Shown: positions 43,330-55,331 of the stretch, piece by piece | Numbering within the stretch: the stretch's first letter is position 1 | How the letters are laid out: each line of letters starts with the position of its first letter | DNA from: Clostridiales bacterium COT073_COT-073 | GTDB lineage: Bacteria > Bacillota > Clostridia > Lachnospirales > Vallitaleaceae | Reading direction: 5' to 3' | DNA: 64,000 nt | NCBI GenBank assembly: GCA_003858485.1 | Contig: RQYD01000030.1 | Coordinates: 1-64,000, forward strand | Notes under the pieces: model-generated | What the model was told of the DNA's origin: nothing | The model's input: only the letters and a program-made list of their open reading frames with translations | The model's database searches: none | Translations under genes and position numbers: made by a program

Positions 43330-46300
43330 ATGCAAAATTTAGGCAAAGAATTTCAAAAGAAATACAGGCTTCTGTCTGTACTGGATGAAAAGGAAACGTA
43401 TTCTTTATACGAAGTAGAAGAAATCAATACCGGCAATCACTACATTGTTAAATACTACCGTTTGAATTTATTTTGGCAGGCAATTGGTTCTTTGAAACAG
43501 CAATTAGAGGTGCTGGCAGCAGATCAATCCGAATTTTTACCGAATATTTATGATATTGGTGAAGAAAACAGTGAACTTTATGTAGTTACTGAAAAAATTG
43601 AAGGTTATAATCTGAGTGAGCTGATTGGACGCCAGGAGAAATTTGATGTGATTTGGGTTCTGCGCCTGGTTAAAAAGATCCTGGAAGGAATTCAATACTT
43701 TGTTAAACATGGAATTGCCATGTATTTAGTCAACCCCAAAAATATTTTTATCATTATTAAAGAAAATCCGGAAGAAATAGAAGTTAAATTCAGTGAGCTG
43801 GTTTCTGGTGGTTATGTTGAAGAAAAAGATAGTGATTTTATGATGAATCAGGCTATTTACATGGCACCGGAGCAAGTTGGTATTACCCGGAAGAAATTTG
43901 ATGTGCGCAGTGATTTATATTCACTGGGGGTCATTATCTATCAGCTTTTAGCCGGCAGATTGCCATTTCGCGCTAAAACTTTAAACCAGTACATGTATCA
44001 GCAAATTGCTCAAATTCCGGGACCCATCTCCAGACATAATTCGGAAGTTAACTCCAGTTTGGATGAAATGGTGCTGTGCTTGCTGGAAAAAGACCCAAAT
44101 AATCGATATCAGTCAACAGAGAGCTTATTATATGATATTCGTGAATATTTAAGCGGTAATGTTAATTTTGAATGCAATGCCTATGATGTTATTTCTAAAA
44201 TCCATTTTCGGGAAAAAGATTTTTTGCCCAATCGGGAAATGAATCAACTGGAAAGTTTGGTGGGAAAAGGCAAGGGTTTGGTAGTGGTTTCCGGAGCAAA
44301 AAATACCGGTAAAAGCGTTGCTCTTGATATTGTTAAACTGGAAGTGAAAAATCCGAAGAATATTTTGCTGTATGCCGATTGCCTGCATCAGGAATTTCGG
44401 GCAGATGCCTTATGGCGACTTTTATATGAGTATTTAAAAATATTTGAGCAATATCCGCTGCGCCGTCAGGATATTTTACGGCAGGAAGTGGCCAAAGCCG
44501 GAATTTCTCAAAAGATAATTTGTGCTGATGACAGTCGGTTTGGTGTGTTTTTTGAAAAAGCAAATGAGGGGCATTTGAATAGCCCGGTCGATGAAGTTGA
44601 AAATTTACTTAAGTTATGGCAGGTGATCGGTCAGGCAGAAGAACATTTGGTAGTTATTCTGGAGAATTTGATGCTGGATCAGGCCGGCACTGATTTGATT
44701 TTACGTTTTTATCGAAATATTGAAAAAATGCTGCTTTGCATTAGCTGTCGGGAGCATTTTCCGGAAGAGATCAAGGCGGACTTAAGCATTGCTTTACATA
44801 AACTGACAGAAAAGGATATTTTGGTAACATTAGAGTGGGTTACCGGCCGTCGTTTGGAGGATGCGGGTGATCTGGCGCATTATGTTTATCAAAGAAGCCG
44901 GGGCAATATTTATTTAACTACAGAAGTGGCCAATTGGCTGTTTCAAAAAGAAGCCTTGAGTTATCGTGAGGGTAGGTGGCGCATTAATCCGCTGGTGTTA
45001 TTTGAATTGGGATTACCGGCAGAAGTAGCCAAAGAGATTATTAACCGACGTGGTGAGCTGTCGGAGGATGCCATGCGTTTGGTTATGATTTTGGCAGCGA
45101 TTGAAGGTCAGCTTCCCTGGACCTATGTCAAACGGGTAGCAGATCAGGAAAATATCAACACAGATGAAGTTTTGAATGAGTTGACCAAAGCCCAGTTTGT
45201 GGAGCAGAAAATTAAGGATACTTTGTATTATACTTTTAGTGATAAGGAAATTTATAATTATTTTCGTCAGCAATTAAGCAAGGATCAGATCAAATATTTT
45301 TGTGAAAAAGTGGCGGAAGTTTTGGAAAGTGAATATCGGCGTTTTCGCAAAGAGGAAGAAGCGATTGCCATGACGCACTATTATTTGCAGGCACAAAATA
45401 ATGAAAAAATCAAAGAATATGCTTTTGATGCAGCCTTGTTTCTGAAAAATCAAGGTAAGAATCAGCAAGCAATTGAGGTCTTAAAGGGATTTTTAAATGC
45501 TCTGGAATATCAGGATGACGAAATCCATTTGTTTTATAATGCTCAAAAAATGGCCGGCGAAATTTATATTGCGGAGGGTAAGCCACAGGAGGCAGAGAAA
45601 ACCTTTGAAGAACTGCTGCAACTGGATCTGACCAGTGAGATGCGGGCTGATATTTTAGAAGAACGCTCCTGGGTCGCCTTTTATAAGGGAAATTTTCAGG
45701 AGGCCTTTGATTTTGTCCGAATGTTGATGAAAGAAAAGAAAACTTATTTGCCGGAGAGTGATTTTGGCTTATATTGCGGGATCGCCTGGCAAACTCTGGT
45801 GCGGCTGACACAAAAACTATTGGGTGAGTCTAAAAATGCGGCCGTTATTAAGTCCAACCGGAATATCCGCGAAAAGATCAATCAAAATATCTGGTGGGTC
45901 AGCCTGATGGTTGATGTCCGTTATTTTGCATATTTGGTGCTGCGAACGACCAATCAATACTGGTCCAAATACAAAAAATCACAGGAGCTGGCAATTGCTT
46001 ATTTTGGTTTAGGGCAAGCCCTGATGGGAACGCCGTTTCGGAGAATGGCCAATAATTACCTGGATAGTGCTGTTAAAATCACCGAGGAAATCGGGGATGA
46101 CCATGTTACCATGCTTTCTTATACAATCCTGGCCTATCGCAGTGAGATCATGGGTGATTATGAGGCTCAGCTTAATTATGCATTGATGGCTTTACAGATC
46201 CATAAAAAGCTACAGTTTTCACCATTTTATGGGATGACAATGAATGCTTTGATCCATGCGTATAATTACCTGGGGGATTTTAATAATATGCTGCGCTATA

Positions 46301-48066
46301 ATGATTTTTATCAAAAGCGGGCGATGGAGACCGGCGATAATTATGGGATCATTTCTTCCTATATTTATTATCTTCAGTATTACCGGGGCCAAGCTAAATT
46401 TGTCAATGCTATTGAATCCGGTGAGAAGGCTTTGGCACTGTCAGAGCAAAATGATGATTATTTTGATCAGTTCTGCAGCTGTGCGGAATTGGGAATAACC
46501 TATTTTTTTGCCCGTAATGAAGAGCAGGCCACTTATTATTTGGAAAAAGCCCTGAAAATAAAAGAAGGCAGGTTCTTTCCGGTTCATTATACTATGCTGG
46601 TATATTCCTACTATGCCATGATCCTTTGTTATAAGCAAAAGCAAATCCGGAAGAACTTTCCGGAAGATAAATCCCTGTTTCCGGCCATTCAAAAAGCTAT
46701 TCGGACAGCTTTGCGTGAAAAGAAATATCCGACCTACTATGGCTCGGCTCTTAGAGCAATGGCTGAATGGCAGGTCTTGCTTGGCAATGTCAATAAGGCG
46801 AAAAAGTATTTTATAAAGAGTATTGATCATTGTATTTGTTATAAAAGGGAGTGGCTGGCGGCTGTGACCCAGATGGTATACGGAGATTTTCTGGCCGGAA
46901 TCGGAGAAACAACAGCAGCTATGCAACAATTTGTACTGGCTGAGTACCATTTCCGTAATTTAAAAGTTGAGGCCTATGCCCTGATTGCCAGACGTGAACT
47001 GGAAAATTTGCAGGCGGGTTTTGGTGGAATGGAAAATGATTTTGATAAATTTCAACGTCGGCTACAAGCGGAACGGAAAAACCTGGTTTTCACTGACTTG
47101 ATTCGGGATTTAAGCTCGGTTTTGGACTATCGGGAATTGATTCAAAAAATGATCATGGTTTTGCTGGAAGCTTCAGGTGCCCAGCAAATTGTAGTGCTGC
47201 TGCCGGATGAGCATGATAAGCAACTTAGGGTTGAAGAATTTTATACCAATGAAAATTTAAAAATCAAAAATAAAGAGGAAATGATTCGGGAAATTCCGAT
47301 GAATTTAATTCGTTCTGTTCAGCAGACCAAAGAAATTCTGGCTTTGGACAATGCTGAAAAAACCGAGTATGCCAAAATGGATGAAAAGCTGACCGAAAAG
47401 CATATAAAATCTCTTTTGATCTTACCGATTTGCTATAAAAATACCTTAAAAGCAGTTTGCTACTTGGAAAATTCTTTATCCAGCGGTATTTTTACCAAAG
47501 ATATTGTTGAGAATATGAAAATAGTAGCCAGTCAAATGGCAGTGTCGATGGAAAATGCAATGCTTTATAAAATCGCAACGACGGATGATTTGACCGGTCT
47601 TTATACCAGAAAACATTTTGACTATTTATTTCAGGAAGAACTGCAAAATGCCAGGGAAACCAGCGGCAGCTTAGGGGTGGTTTTTATTGACATTGATAAA
47701 TTCAAGAATATTAATGATACCTATGGGCATATTATTGGAGATAAGGTCTTAACGGAATTATCTGCTTTTCTGCGTGGTAATTGCCGGGTGACCGATGTAA
47801 TTGGCCGATTTGGTGGTGAAGAAATTATTTTACTGCTGCGTGGAACACCGGCAACAGAAAGCTATAAATTTGCAGAGCGGTTGCGTCAAAAATTAGAGCA
47901 GTTTCCAATTGACATTGGCGATGGAGAGATCAATATAACGGCCAGCTTTGGTATCAGCAGTTATCCTGAGCATGGGGAAACACGGGTTGAGCTGATCAAC
48001 AAAGCTGATACGGCGCTCTATCGTTCTAAAAATGAGGGCCGAAACCGGGTGACTCTGGCTAAATAG
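43330..48066 (+). CDS. Pseudokinase-ATPase-TPR-GAF-GGDEF signalling protein
   Basis: 1578 residues, no membrane segment. Residues about 10-275 are a protein-kinase fold with Lys41 and an APE-like MAPEQV. The catalytic HRDLKPEN motif is replaced by MYLVNPKN (131-138), so the aspartate is Leu133, and DFG is lost (ELVSGG); it should be catalytically dead. A P-loop ATPase follows with GAKNTGKS (322-329), then TPR-like helices (about 690-1190), a GAF domain (about 1225-1390) and a GGDEF domain. The cyclase motif is GGEE (1495-1498), with an inhibitory RxxD site (R1486-D1489) five residues before, so it likely makes c-di-GMP under feedback. Input signal unknown. The layout resembles MalT/STAND-like regulators with a cyclase output. 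Confidence 0.85.
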   Translation: MQNLGKEFQKKYRLLSVLDEKETYSLYEVEEINTGNHYIVKYYRLNLFWQAIGSLKQQLEVLAADQSEFLPNIYDIGEENSELYVVTEKIEGYNLSELIGRQEKFDVIWVLRLVKKILEGIQYFVKHGIAMYLVNPKNIFIIIKENPEEIEVKFSELVSGGYVEEKDSDFMMNQAIYMAPEQVGITRKKFDVRSDLYSLGVIIYQLLAGRLPFRAKTLNQYMYQQIAQIPGPISRHNSEVNSSLDEMVLCLLEKDPNNRYQSTESLLYDIREYLSGNVNFECNAYDVISKIHFREKDFLPNREMNQLESLVGKGKGLVVVSGAKNTGKSVALDIVKLEVKNPKNILLYADCLHQEFRADALWRLLYEYLKIFEQYPLRRQDILRQEVAKAGISQKIICADDSRFGVFFEKANEGHLNSPVDEVENLLKLWQVIGQAEEHLVVILENLMLDQAGTDLILRFYRNIEKMLLCISCREHFPEEIKADLSIALHKLTEKDILVTLEWVTGRRLEDAGDLAHYVYQRSRGNIYLTTEVANWLFQKEALSYREGRWRINPLVLFELGLPAEVAKEIINRRGELSEDAMRLVMILAAIEGQLPWTYVKRVADQENINTDEVLNELTKAQFVEQKIKDTLYYTFSDKEIYNYFRQQLSKDQIKYFCEKVAEVLESEYRRFRKEEEAIAMTHYYLQAQNNEKIKEYAFDAALFLKNQGKNQQAIEVLKGFLNALEYQDDEIHLFYNAQKMAGEIYIAEGKPQEAEKTFEELLQLDLTSEMRADILEERSWVAFYKGNFQEAFDFVRMLMKEKKTYLPESDFGLYCGIAWQTLVRLTQKLLGESKNAAVIKSNRNIREKINQNIWWVSLMVDVRYFAYLVLRTTNQYWSKYKKSQELAIAYFGLGQALMGTPFRRMANNYLDSAVKITEEIGDDHVTMLSYTILAYRSEIMGDYEAQLNYALMALQIHKKLQFSPFYGMTMNALIHAYNYLGDFNNMLRYNDFYQKRAMETGDNYGIISSYIYYLQYYRGQAKFVNAIESGEKALALSEQNDDYFDQFCSCAELGITYFFARNEEQATYYLEKALKIKEGRFFPVHYTMLVYSYYAMILCYKQKQIRKNFPEDKSLFPAIQKAIRTALREKKYPTYYGSALRAMAEWQVLLGNVNKAKKYFIKSIDHCICYKREWLAAVTQMVYGDFLAGIGETTAAMQQFVLAEYHFRNLKVEAYALIARRELENLQAGFGGMENDFDKFQRRLQAERKNLVFTDLIRDLSSVLDYRELIQKMIMVLLEASGAQQIVVLLPDEHDKQLRVEEFYTNENLKIKNKEEMIREIPMNLIRSVQQTKEILALDNAEKTEYAKMDEKLTEKHIKSLLILPICYKNTLKAVCYLENSLSSGIFTKDIVENMKIVASQMAVSMENAMLYKIATTDDLTGLYTRKHFDYLFQEELQNARETSGSLGVVFIDIDKFKNINDTYGHIIGDKVLTELSAFLRGNCRVTDVIGRFGGEEIILLLRGTPATESYKFAERLRQKLEQFPIDIGDGEINITASFGISSYPEHGETRVELINKADTALYRSKNEGRNRVTLAK

Positions 48067-48071
48067 TGATA

Positions 48072-48131
48072 AAAAACCATACTGACGATAGCTGGTTACT
48101 GGGACTGCCAATAGCTGTTGGTATGGTTTTT
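48072..48131 (+). terminator. Terminator after the cyclase gene
   Basis: AAAAACCATAC pairs with GTATGGTTTTT (11 bases) around a loop that has internal AGCTGG/CCAATAGCT pairing. It begins six bases after the stop. Confidence 0.85.
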
Positions 48132-48257
48132 GCATGAAATCACTAAAATTTATGAGAAAGCAATGAGTTAAATTGTGAGGTTCGTGCAATTAAAAAATAA
48201 TTTTTTATTTCACAAAGAAAATAATGCTATCAAAATGGGTGAATTAAAAAATTTCAC

Positions 48258-48286
48258 TTGTATACAGTGAACAGGAATGATATAAT
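48258..48286 (+). promoter_or_regulatory. Promoter of nifJ
   Basis: TTGTAT (48258-48263) and a perfect TATAAT (48281-48286) with a 17-base spacer. The ~80-base leader has a small hairpin (CCTGAA/TTCAGG, about 48313-48334). No known riboswitch is recognised. The stretch 48132-48257 is otherwise empty. Confidence 0.7.
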
Positions 48287-48288
48287 AA

Positions 48289-51909
<3,621 letters not shown>

Positions 51910-51942
51910 GAGGAATAAGACTTTCTTTGATAAAAAACTGAG

Positions 51943-51969
51943 AAAAGGAGCTGTAATAGCTCCTTTTTT
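51943..51969 (+). terminator. Terminator of nifJ
   Basis: AAAAGGAGCT pairs with AGCTCCTTTTTT around GTAAT. Confidence 0.92.
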
Positions 51970-52039
51970 CAACTGTATGCGATCGATATCCGTGATCAAA
52001 GGAGATATTCTGATACAGGACTAAAAAAGCCTGGAAAGT

Positions 52040-52099
52040 CAGATCAGAAATGAGGATTGACTGGCAGTAATCGGAAGAGCCGGTTAGCCGGATGATCTG
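52040..52099 (+). other. Possible three-way-junction structure upstream of the phosphoesterase gene
   Basis: Outer arms CAGATCA and TGATCTG enclose a GATT-ACT/AGT-AATC hairpin (52055-52072) and a CCGG-TTAG-CCGG hairpin. It lies 96 bases before the start codon. It matches no riboswitch I know. Confidence 0.3.
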
Positions 52100-52194
52100 A
52101 AAATCTTGATAAGTTAAAAAGGCAAGCGGAAGGGACAAAGTGGCAGTAGGGATCTTGAACTACTATAAAACAGAAACACAGAAGGAGTGAGAGG

Positions 52195-53184
52195 ATGAGA
52201 ACAGTTCAGCGGCTGGATGAATGTTATCAGAAGGCAAAAGTAATTGAATTTGATGACCGGGATAAATTTATTTTATTTAGTGATGTTCATCGTGGTGATA
52301 ACAGCATCAGTGATGATTTTGCCCGAAACCAAAATATGTATCAGGCAGCGCTGCGATATTATTATGATCAGAATTATACTTATATTGAATTGGGCGATGG
52401 CGATGAACTATGGGAACATGCCAGGTTTGAGCATATTGCCTCAGCTCATCATGATGTTTTTATGCTGCTGCGCCAGTTTCACCGGGAAAAACGAATGTAT
52501 CGTTTGTTTGGCAATCATGATATGATTTTAAAAAATACCAATTGGGTGAAACGCAATTTAATGTATTTTGAAGATGATTATCAGGAGGTGGAAACCGATT
52601 TATTTGAGGGTATTCAAATTTACGAAAGTTTAGTTTTAAAATACCGTAAGACCGGGGACGAATTTCTACTGGTCCATGGTCATCAGGGTGATTTCGTCAA
52701 TGACCAGCTGTGGTTTCCAAGTATGCTGTCAATGCGTTATTTTTGGCGTTTTCTGCATGTGGTGGGCTTTCGCAATCCCTCCAGTCCAGCTAAAAACCGA
52801 GTAAAACGCCATAAAATAGAGCGTATTTTCAGCAAATGGATTTATCAGCGCAAAAAAGCAATTATTTGCGGGCATACGCATCGGGCAAAACTAGCGAAAA
52901 GTGTCGATTTGCCTTATTTTAACACCGGGTGTTGTGTCCAGCCCAGAGTGATTTATGGAATTGAGATTGCCGAGGGCAATTTAACTTTAGTCCAGTGGAA
53001 AGTAGAAGCCGATTATAATGGAGTGCTGCGGACCGTTCGTAAGGTAATTCAAGGACCACGGGATATTGAGCATTTTCTGTTTTTTAAAAATTATAAAAAA
53101 TGGCAGCAGATGTATTTTAAAGGCCATCGCCGAATGAAAGCGGATACTTCGCTGTGGGGAAAAGTGAAAAAATTACTGGATTAA
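52195..53184 (+). CDS. Calcineurin-like metallophosphoesterase
   Basis: 329 residues, soluble. All five metal motifs are present in order: LFSDVHRGDN (D and H, about 28-37), ELGDGDELWE (about 62-71), LFGNHDM (about 103-109), LVHGHQGD (about 153-160) and ICGHTHRAK (about 222-230). The family splits phosphoesters, including UDP-diacylglucosamine-like and cyclic nucleotide substrates; the substrate here is unknown. GGAG before the start. A very strong bidirectional hairpin follows. Confidence 0.88.
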   Translation: MRTVQRLDECYQKAKVIEFDDRDKFILFSDVHRGDNSISDDFARNQNMYQAALRYYYDQNYTYIELGDGDELWEHARFEHIASAHHDVFMLLRQFHREKRMYRLFGNHDMILKNTNWVKRNLMYFEDDYQEVETDLFEGIQIYESLVLKYRKTGDEFLLVHGHQGDFVNDQLWFPSMLSMRYFWRFLHVVGFRNPSSPAKNRVKRHKIERIFSKWIYQRKKAIICGHTHRAKLAKSVDLPYFNTGCCVQPRVIYGIEIAEGNLTLVQWKVEADYNGVLRTVRKVIQGPRDIEHFLFFKNYKKWQQMYFKGHRRMKADTSLWGKVKKLLD

Positions 53185-53205
53185 GCAGATATAAGGAAGT
53201 AAAAG

Positions 53206-53236
53206 AAGGCTCCGCCGGCCTAGCCGGCGGAGCCTT
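53206..53236. terminator. Strong bidirectional hairpin between convergent genes
   Basis: AAGGCTCCGCCGGC and GCCGGCGGAGCCTT are perfect 14-base arms with a 3-base loop (CTA). It lies between the ends of the phosphoesterase (+) and the interrupted gene on the minus strand. No long T run. Confidence 0.75.
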
Positions 53237-53310
53237 GGTGTTATTTAAAAGCTTTAAAAATTACCCAATATTTTGTGCAAAATCTAAATTTTGCAGCAGC
53301 TCTGAGTTGA

Positions 53311-54357
53311 TTAGGGTAGTTTATAGTATCGAACGGTTTCATCCTGCCATGACCAGACGATCAACTGATTGCCATTTAAAAAATAATCAATCTGCTTTTG
53401 ACCAGTGTCGATTTTAGCTTTGGCCATACCACTGCTGTCGGCAATGATAATCGGATTGCCGGTTTTGGAGAATTGTTGATAAACCACATGTGAATCACTA
53501 AACAGTGGCTTTTTGATAGCCTTGCCGATTAATTCCAGTTTACGGTCATAAATGCGATACAGATTGATATTAAAATCAGAGTCCTCTGTATTTAAATAAA
53601 TAGCAGAAAAGAAAGTGTTCTGATTGGCATATCCGGGGGCATGAGCACTGTATAAACTGACCAATTTTTCAGATTGATGGCTGGACAGGTCAAAGCGATA
53701 GAGATCTTTATCCTCTTGACTCTGTCGATAATAAATAAAGTTAGCGCCAATTTGAAAAGAAGATACTTTAGGCAGCAGCAGTTGATGCTTACCGGTATTT
53801 AAATCAATTTGATAAAAAGGAATACCGGCAGTATAGTGCTGACTGCTTTCTGCTGCTTGCGCCTGGACAAACAAAGAATCACCTTTGACCACTCCGTTTA
53901 AATAATATTTATCATCCTGACCAAGCGGCGTTTGCTGACCATTTGTGTCGATCAAATAAAAACTGGCTTGCGGGCCGCTGACCGAGGATGGTCCGGCAAC
54001 TATTTTTTGATGCCAGGGTTGCAGAAATGAATAATGATCACCGGGAATTTTGCGGATCGGTCCGCTCTCCGGCAGACGGTAATAAGCATTGCTGCCCATT
54101 AAGTGGCTGCCAAAGTGGGAGGTAAAAATCATATCATTGCCAGGGTAAACCGATACATAATGAAAGCCATCATTTGGTGCTGGCGTAATCGAGGCTGAGC
54201 CGATAAGTTCGGCTTGGCCATGTAAGCCCTGCCGCCAAAAGTCAATGGTGCTTTCCCGGTTAATAAAATAAAAAATTTGATTGTTGCTAAAATAAAATGG
54301 CTCTTTAAAGGCGGTAGCCGGAATTTTAACAGTCTGTGCGGCTGTCAGACTTGGCAA
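53311..54357 (-). CDS. DUF5050-like beta-propeller half of an interrupted gene
   Basis: 348 residues with a TTG start (54357). It is rich in repeating 'xxxFYxxNxxIYYxx' strand pairs (FYFSNNQIFYFINRES, FIYYRQSQEDKDLYRFDL, SHVVYQQF) typical of DUF5050-type propellers. It has no signal peptide and no good ribosome site. In the same frame, 20 sense codons and one TGA (54418-54420) separate it from the upstream stalk-domain frame, so these two pieces are almost surely one gene of about 550 codons broken by a nonsense codon. If so this part is made only by read-through or restart, or not at all. Confidence 0.6.
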   Translation of the reverse strand: MPSLTAAQTVKIPATAFKEPFYFSNNQIFYFINRESTIDFWRQGLHGQAELIGSASITPAPNDGFHYVSVYPGNDMIFTSHFGSHLMGSNAYYRLPESGPIRKIPGDHYSFLQPWHQKIVAGPSSVSGPQASFYLIDTNGQQTPLGQDDKYYLNGVVKGDSLFVQAQAAESSQHYTAGIPFYQIDLNTGKHQLLLPKVSSFQIGANFIYYRQSQEDKDLYRFDLSSHQSEKLVSLYSAHAPGYANQNTFFSAIYLNTEDSDFNINLYRIYDRKLELIGKAIKKPLFSDSHVVYQQFSKTGNPIIIADSSGMAKAKIDTGQKQIDYFLNGNQLIVWSWQDETVRYYKLP

Positions 54358-54417
54358 AGTCGAAAAATCATGATTCAGCGGTCGATCGCCATCCCCTGAG
54401 GTTTTGGGATGTGGCAG

Positions 54418-54960
54418 TCAGTCTGGACTATAATTCTGGCTATTGATGGTCAGGCCGGTAACAGAATCAAAAGAGTAACTCCAGCCCAACTGTTCAACAG
54501 CTATTGCCCAAGTTAGTGGGAAATAAGTAATGTCCTGACAGTTTAAAGCCGGATAAGTTCTATCGATCGGTTGTTCATTGACATAAACCGGATAATCAGC
54601 ATCTTTGGCATAAAAGCGTTTGGTTTTATTATTGACAGTCCCCTCGCTTAAGCCTGATAAATTGGACTTGGGAGTTGGATCAGCAATGACATACAAACTG
54701 CTGACATGCGGATTCCAGACAACAGTTAAGTTTAATAAATTTGCCAGTTCCTGGGTCAAAGGCACATAAGTGATACCCTTATAGACCAGCAAAGGATATT
54801 GGGTATTGTCGGGAACAGCAAAGCCATTTAAGTGGACGGGGAAATTGGGAACCTCAACTGGAATATCGCCTTGGTTGGCGGAAACAGGCATCTGTTGCAG
54901 GATCAGGATCAAAGCCAAAACAAACCATATAGACGAATACTTTTTGATTATTCTGTTCAT
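54418..54960 (-). CDS. Secreted copper-amine-oxidase-N-type domain protein, ending at an in-frame TGA
   Basis: 180 residues from ATG 54960, which has AAAGGAG seven bases upstream; a longer frame begins at 54996. Signal peptide about 1-29 (cut after VSA-NQ). Residues about 40-175 carry copper-amine-oxidase N-terminal-like strands (LLVYKGITYVPLTQELANLLNLTVVW, and again CQDITYFPLTWAIAVEQLGWSYSFDSVTGLTI). These stalk-type domains bind the cell surface or other proteins in Firmicutes. The frame stops at TGA (followed by CTG), then continues open in the same frame through the propeller part down to 53311. Confidence 0.7.
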   Translation of the reverse strand: MNRIIKKYSSIWFVLALILILQQMPVSANQGDIPVEVPNFPVHLNGFAVPDNTQYPLLVYKGITYVPLTQELANLLNLTVVWNPHVSSLYVIADPTPKSNLSGLSEGTVNNKTKRFYAKDADYPVYVNEQPIDRTYPALNCQDITYFPLTWAIAVEQLGWSYSFDSVTGLTINSQNYSPD

Positions 54961-55254
54961 TTTAATCTCCTTTCGTTTTTTTAAAATAATAAGCATTATT
55001 TTTATTAATTATAGCACTATTTGAAGGGCTGGTCAATCAATGTCCGGAATTCTAATATAAATTTAATAGCAGTTAATTCTCAAAGTAAGTTCTGGTTTTA
55101 AAGTCGGACCGGAAGTTACCTGGAATGGTGTATAATTTAATGATAGGATCGGTTCCTGATTTAATGTCAGTAAACAGCTTGCAGCGGATACTCTTTTACT
55201 AACTGCATTGTCGGAAAGATAACAAAAGAAATCCGGCAGATTTTTAATTTCCTA

Positions 55255-55324
55255 TTTGCAAAAGCTGAAAAATATGATACTATATCTTGTGCAGCAGTTC
55301 ATTTTAAAATACAATATATGGAGA
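55255..55324 (+). promoter_or_regulatory. nrdA promoter with paired NrdR boxes
   Basis: TTGCAA (55255-55260) and TACTAT (55278-55283), 17-base spacer. Two NrdR-box-like 16-mers, ATACTATATCTTGTGC (55277-55292) and ATACAATATATGGAGA (55309-55324), resemble the consensus ACACTATATATTGTGT and are exactly 32 bp apart, the helical phasing usual for NrdR pairs. The first covers the -10, the second the ribosome site. NrdR would repress when dATP is plentiful. The rest of the 54997-55254 gap holds only the upstream region of the minus-strand gene. Confidence 0.72.
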
Positions 55325-55331
55325 GCAAGAC

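Noticed and set aside
45410-45811. 133-codon minus-strand frame inside the pseudokinase-cyclase gene
   Set aside because: It is antisense to a clear TPR region with good codon structure; no ribosome site or family.
54418-54420. TGA read as selenocysteine
   Set aside because: No selenoprotein family match, no Cys expected at a stalk/propeller linker, and no SECIS-like hairpin directly after it.
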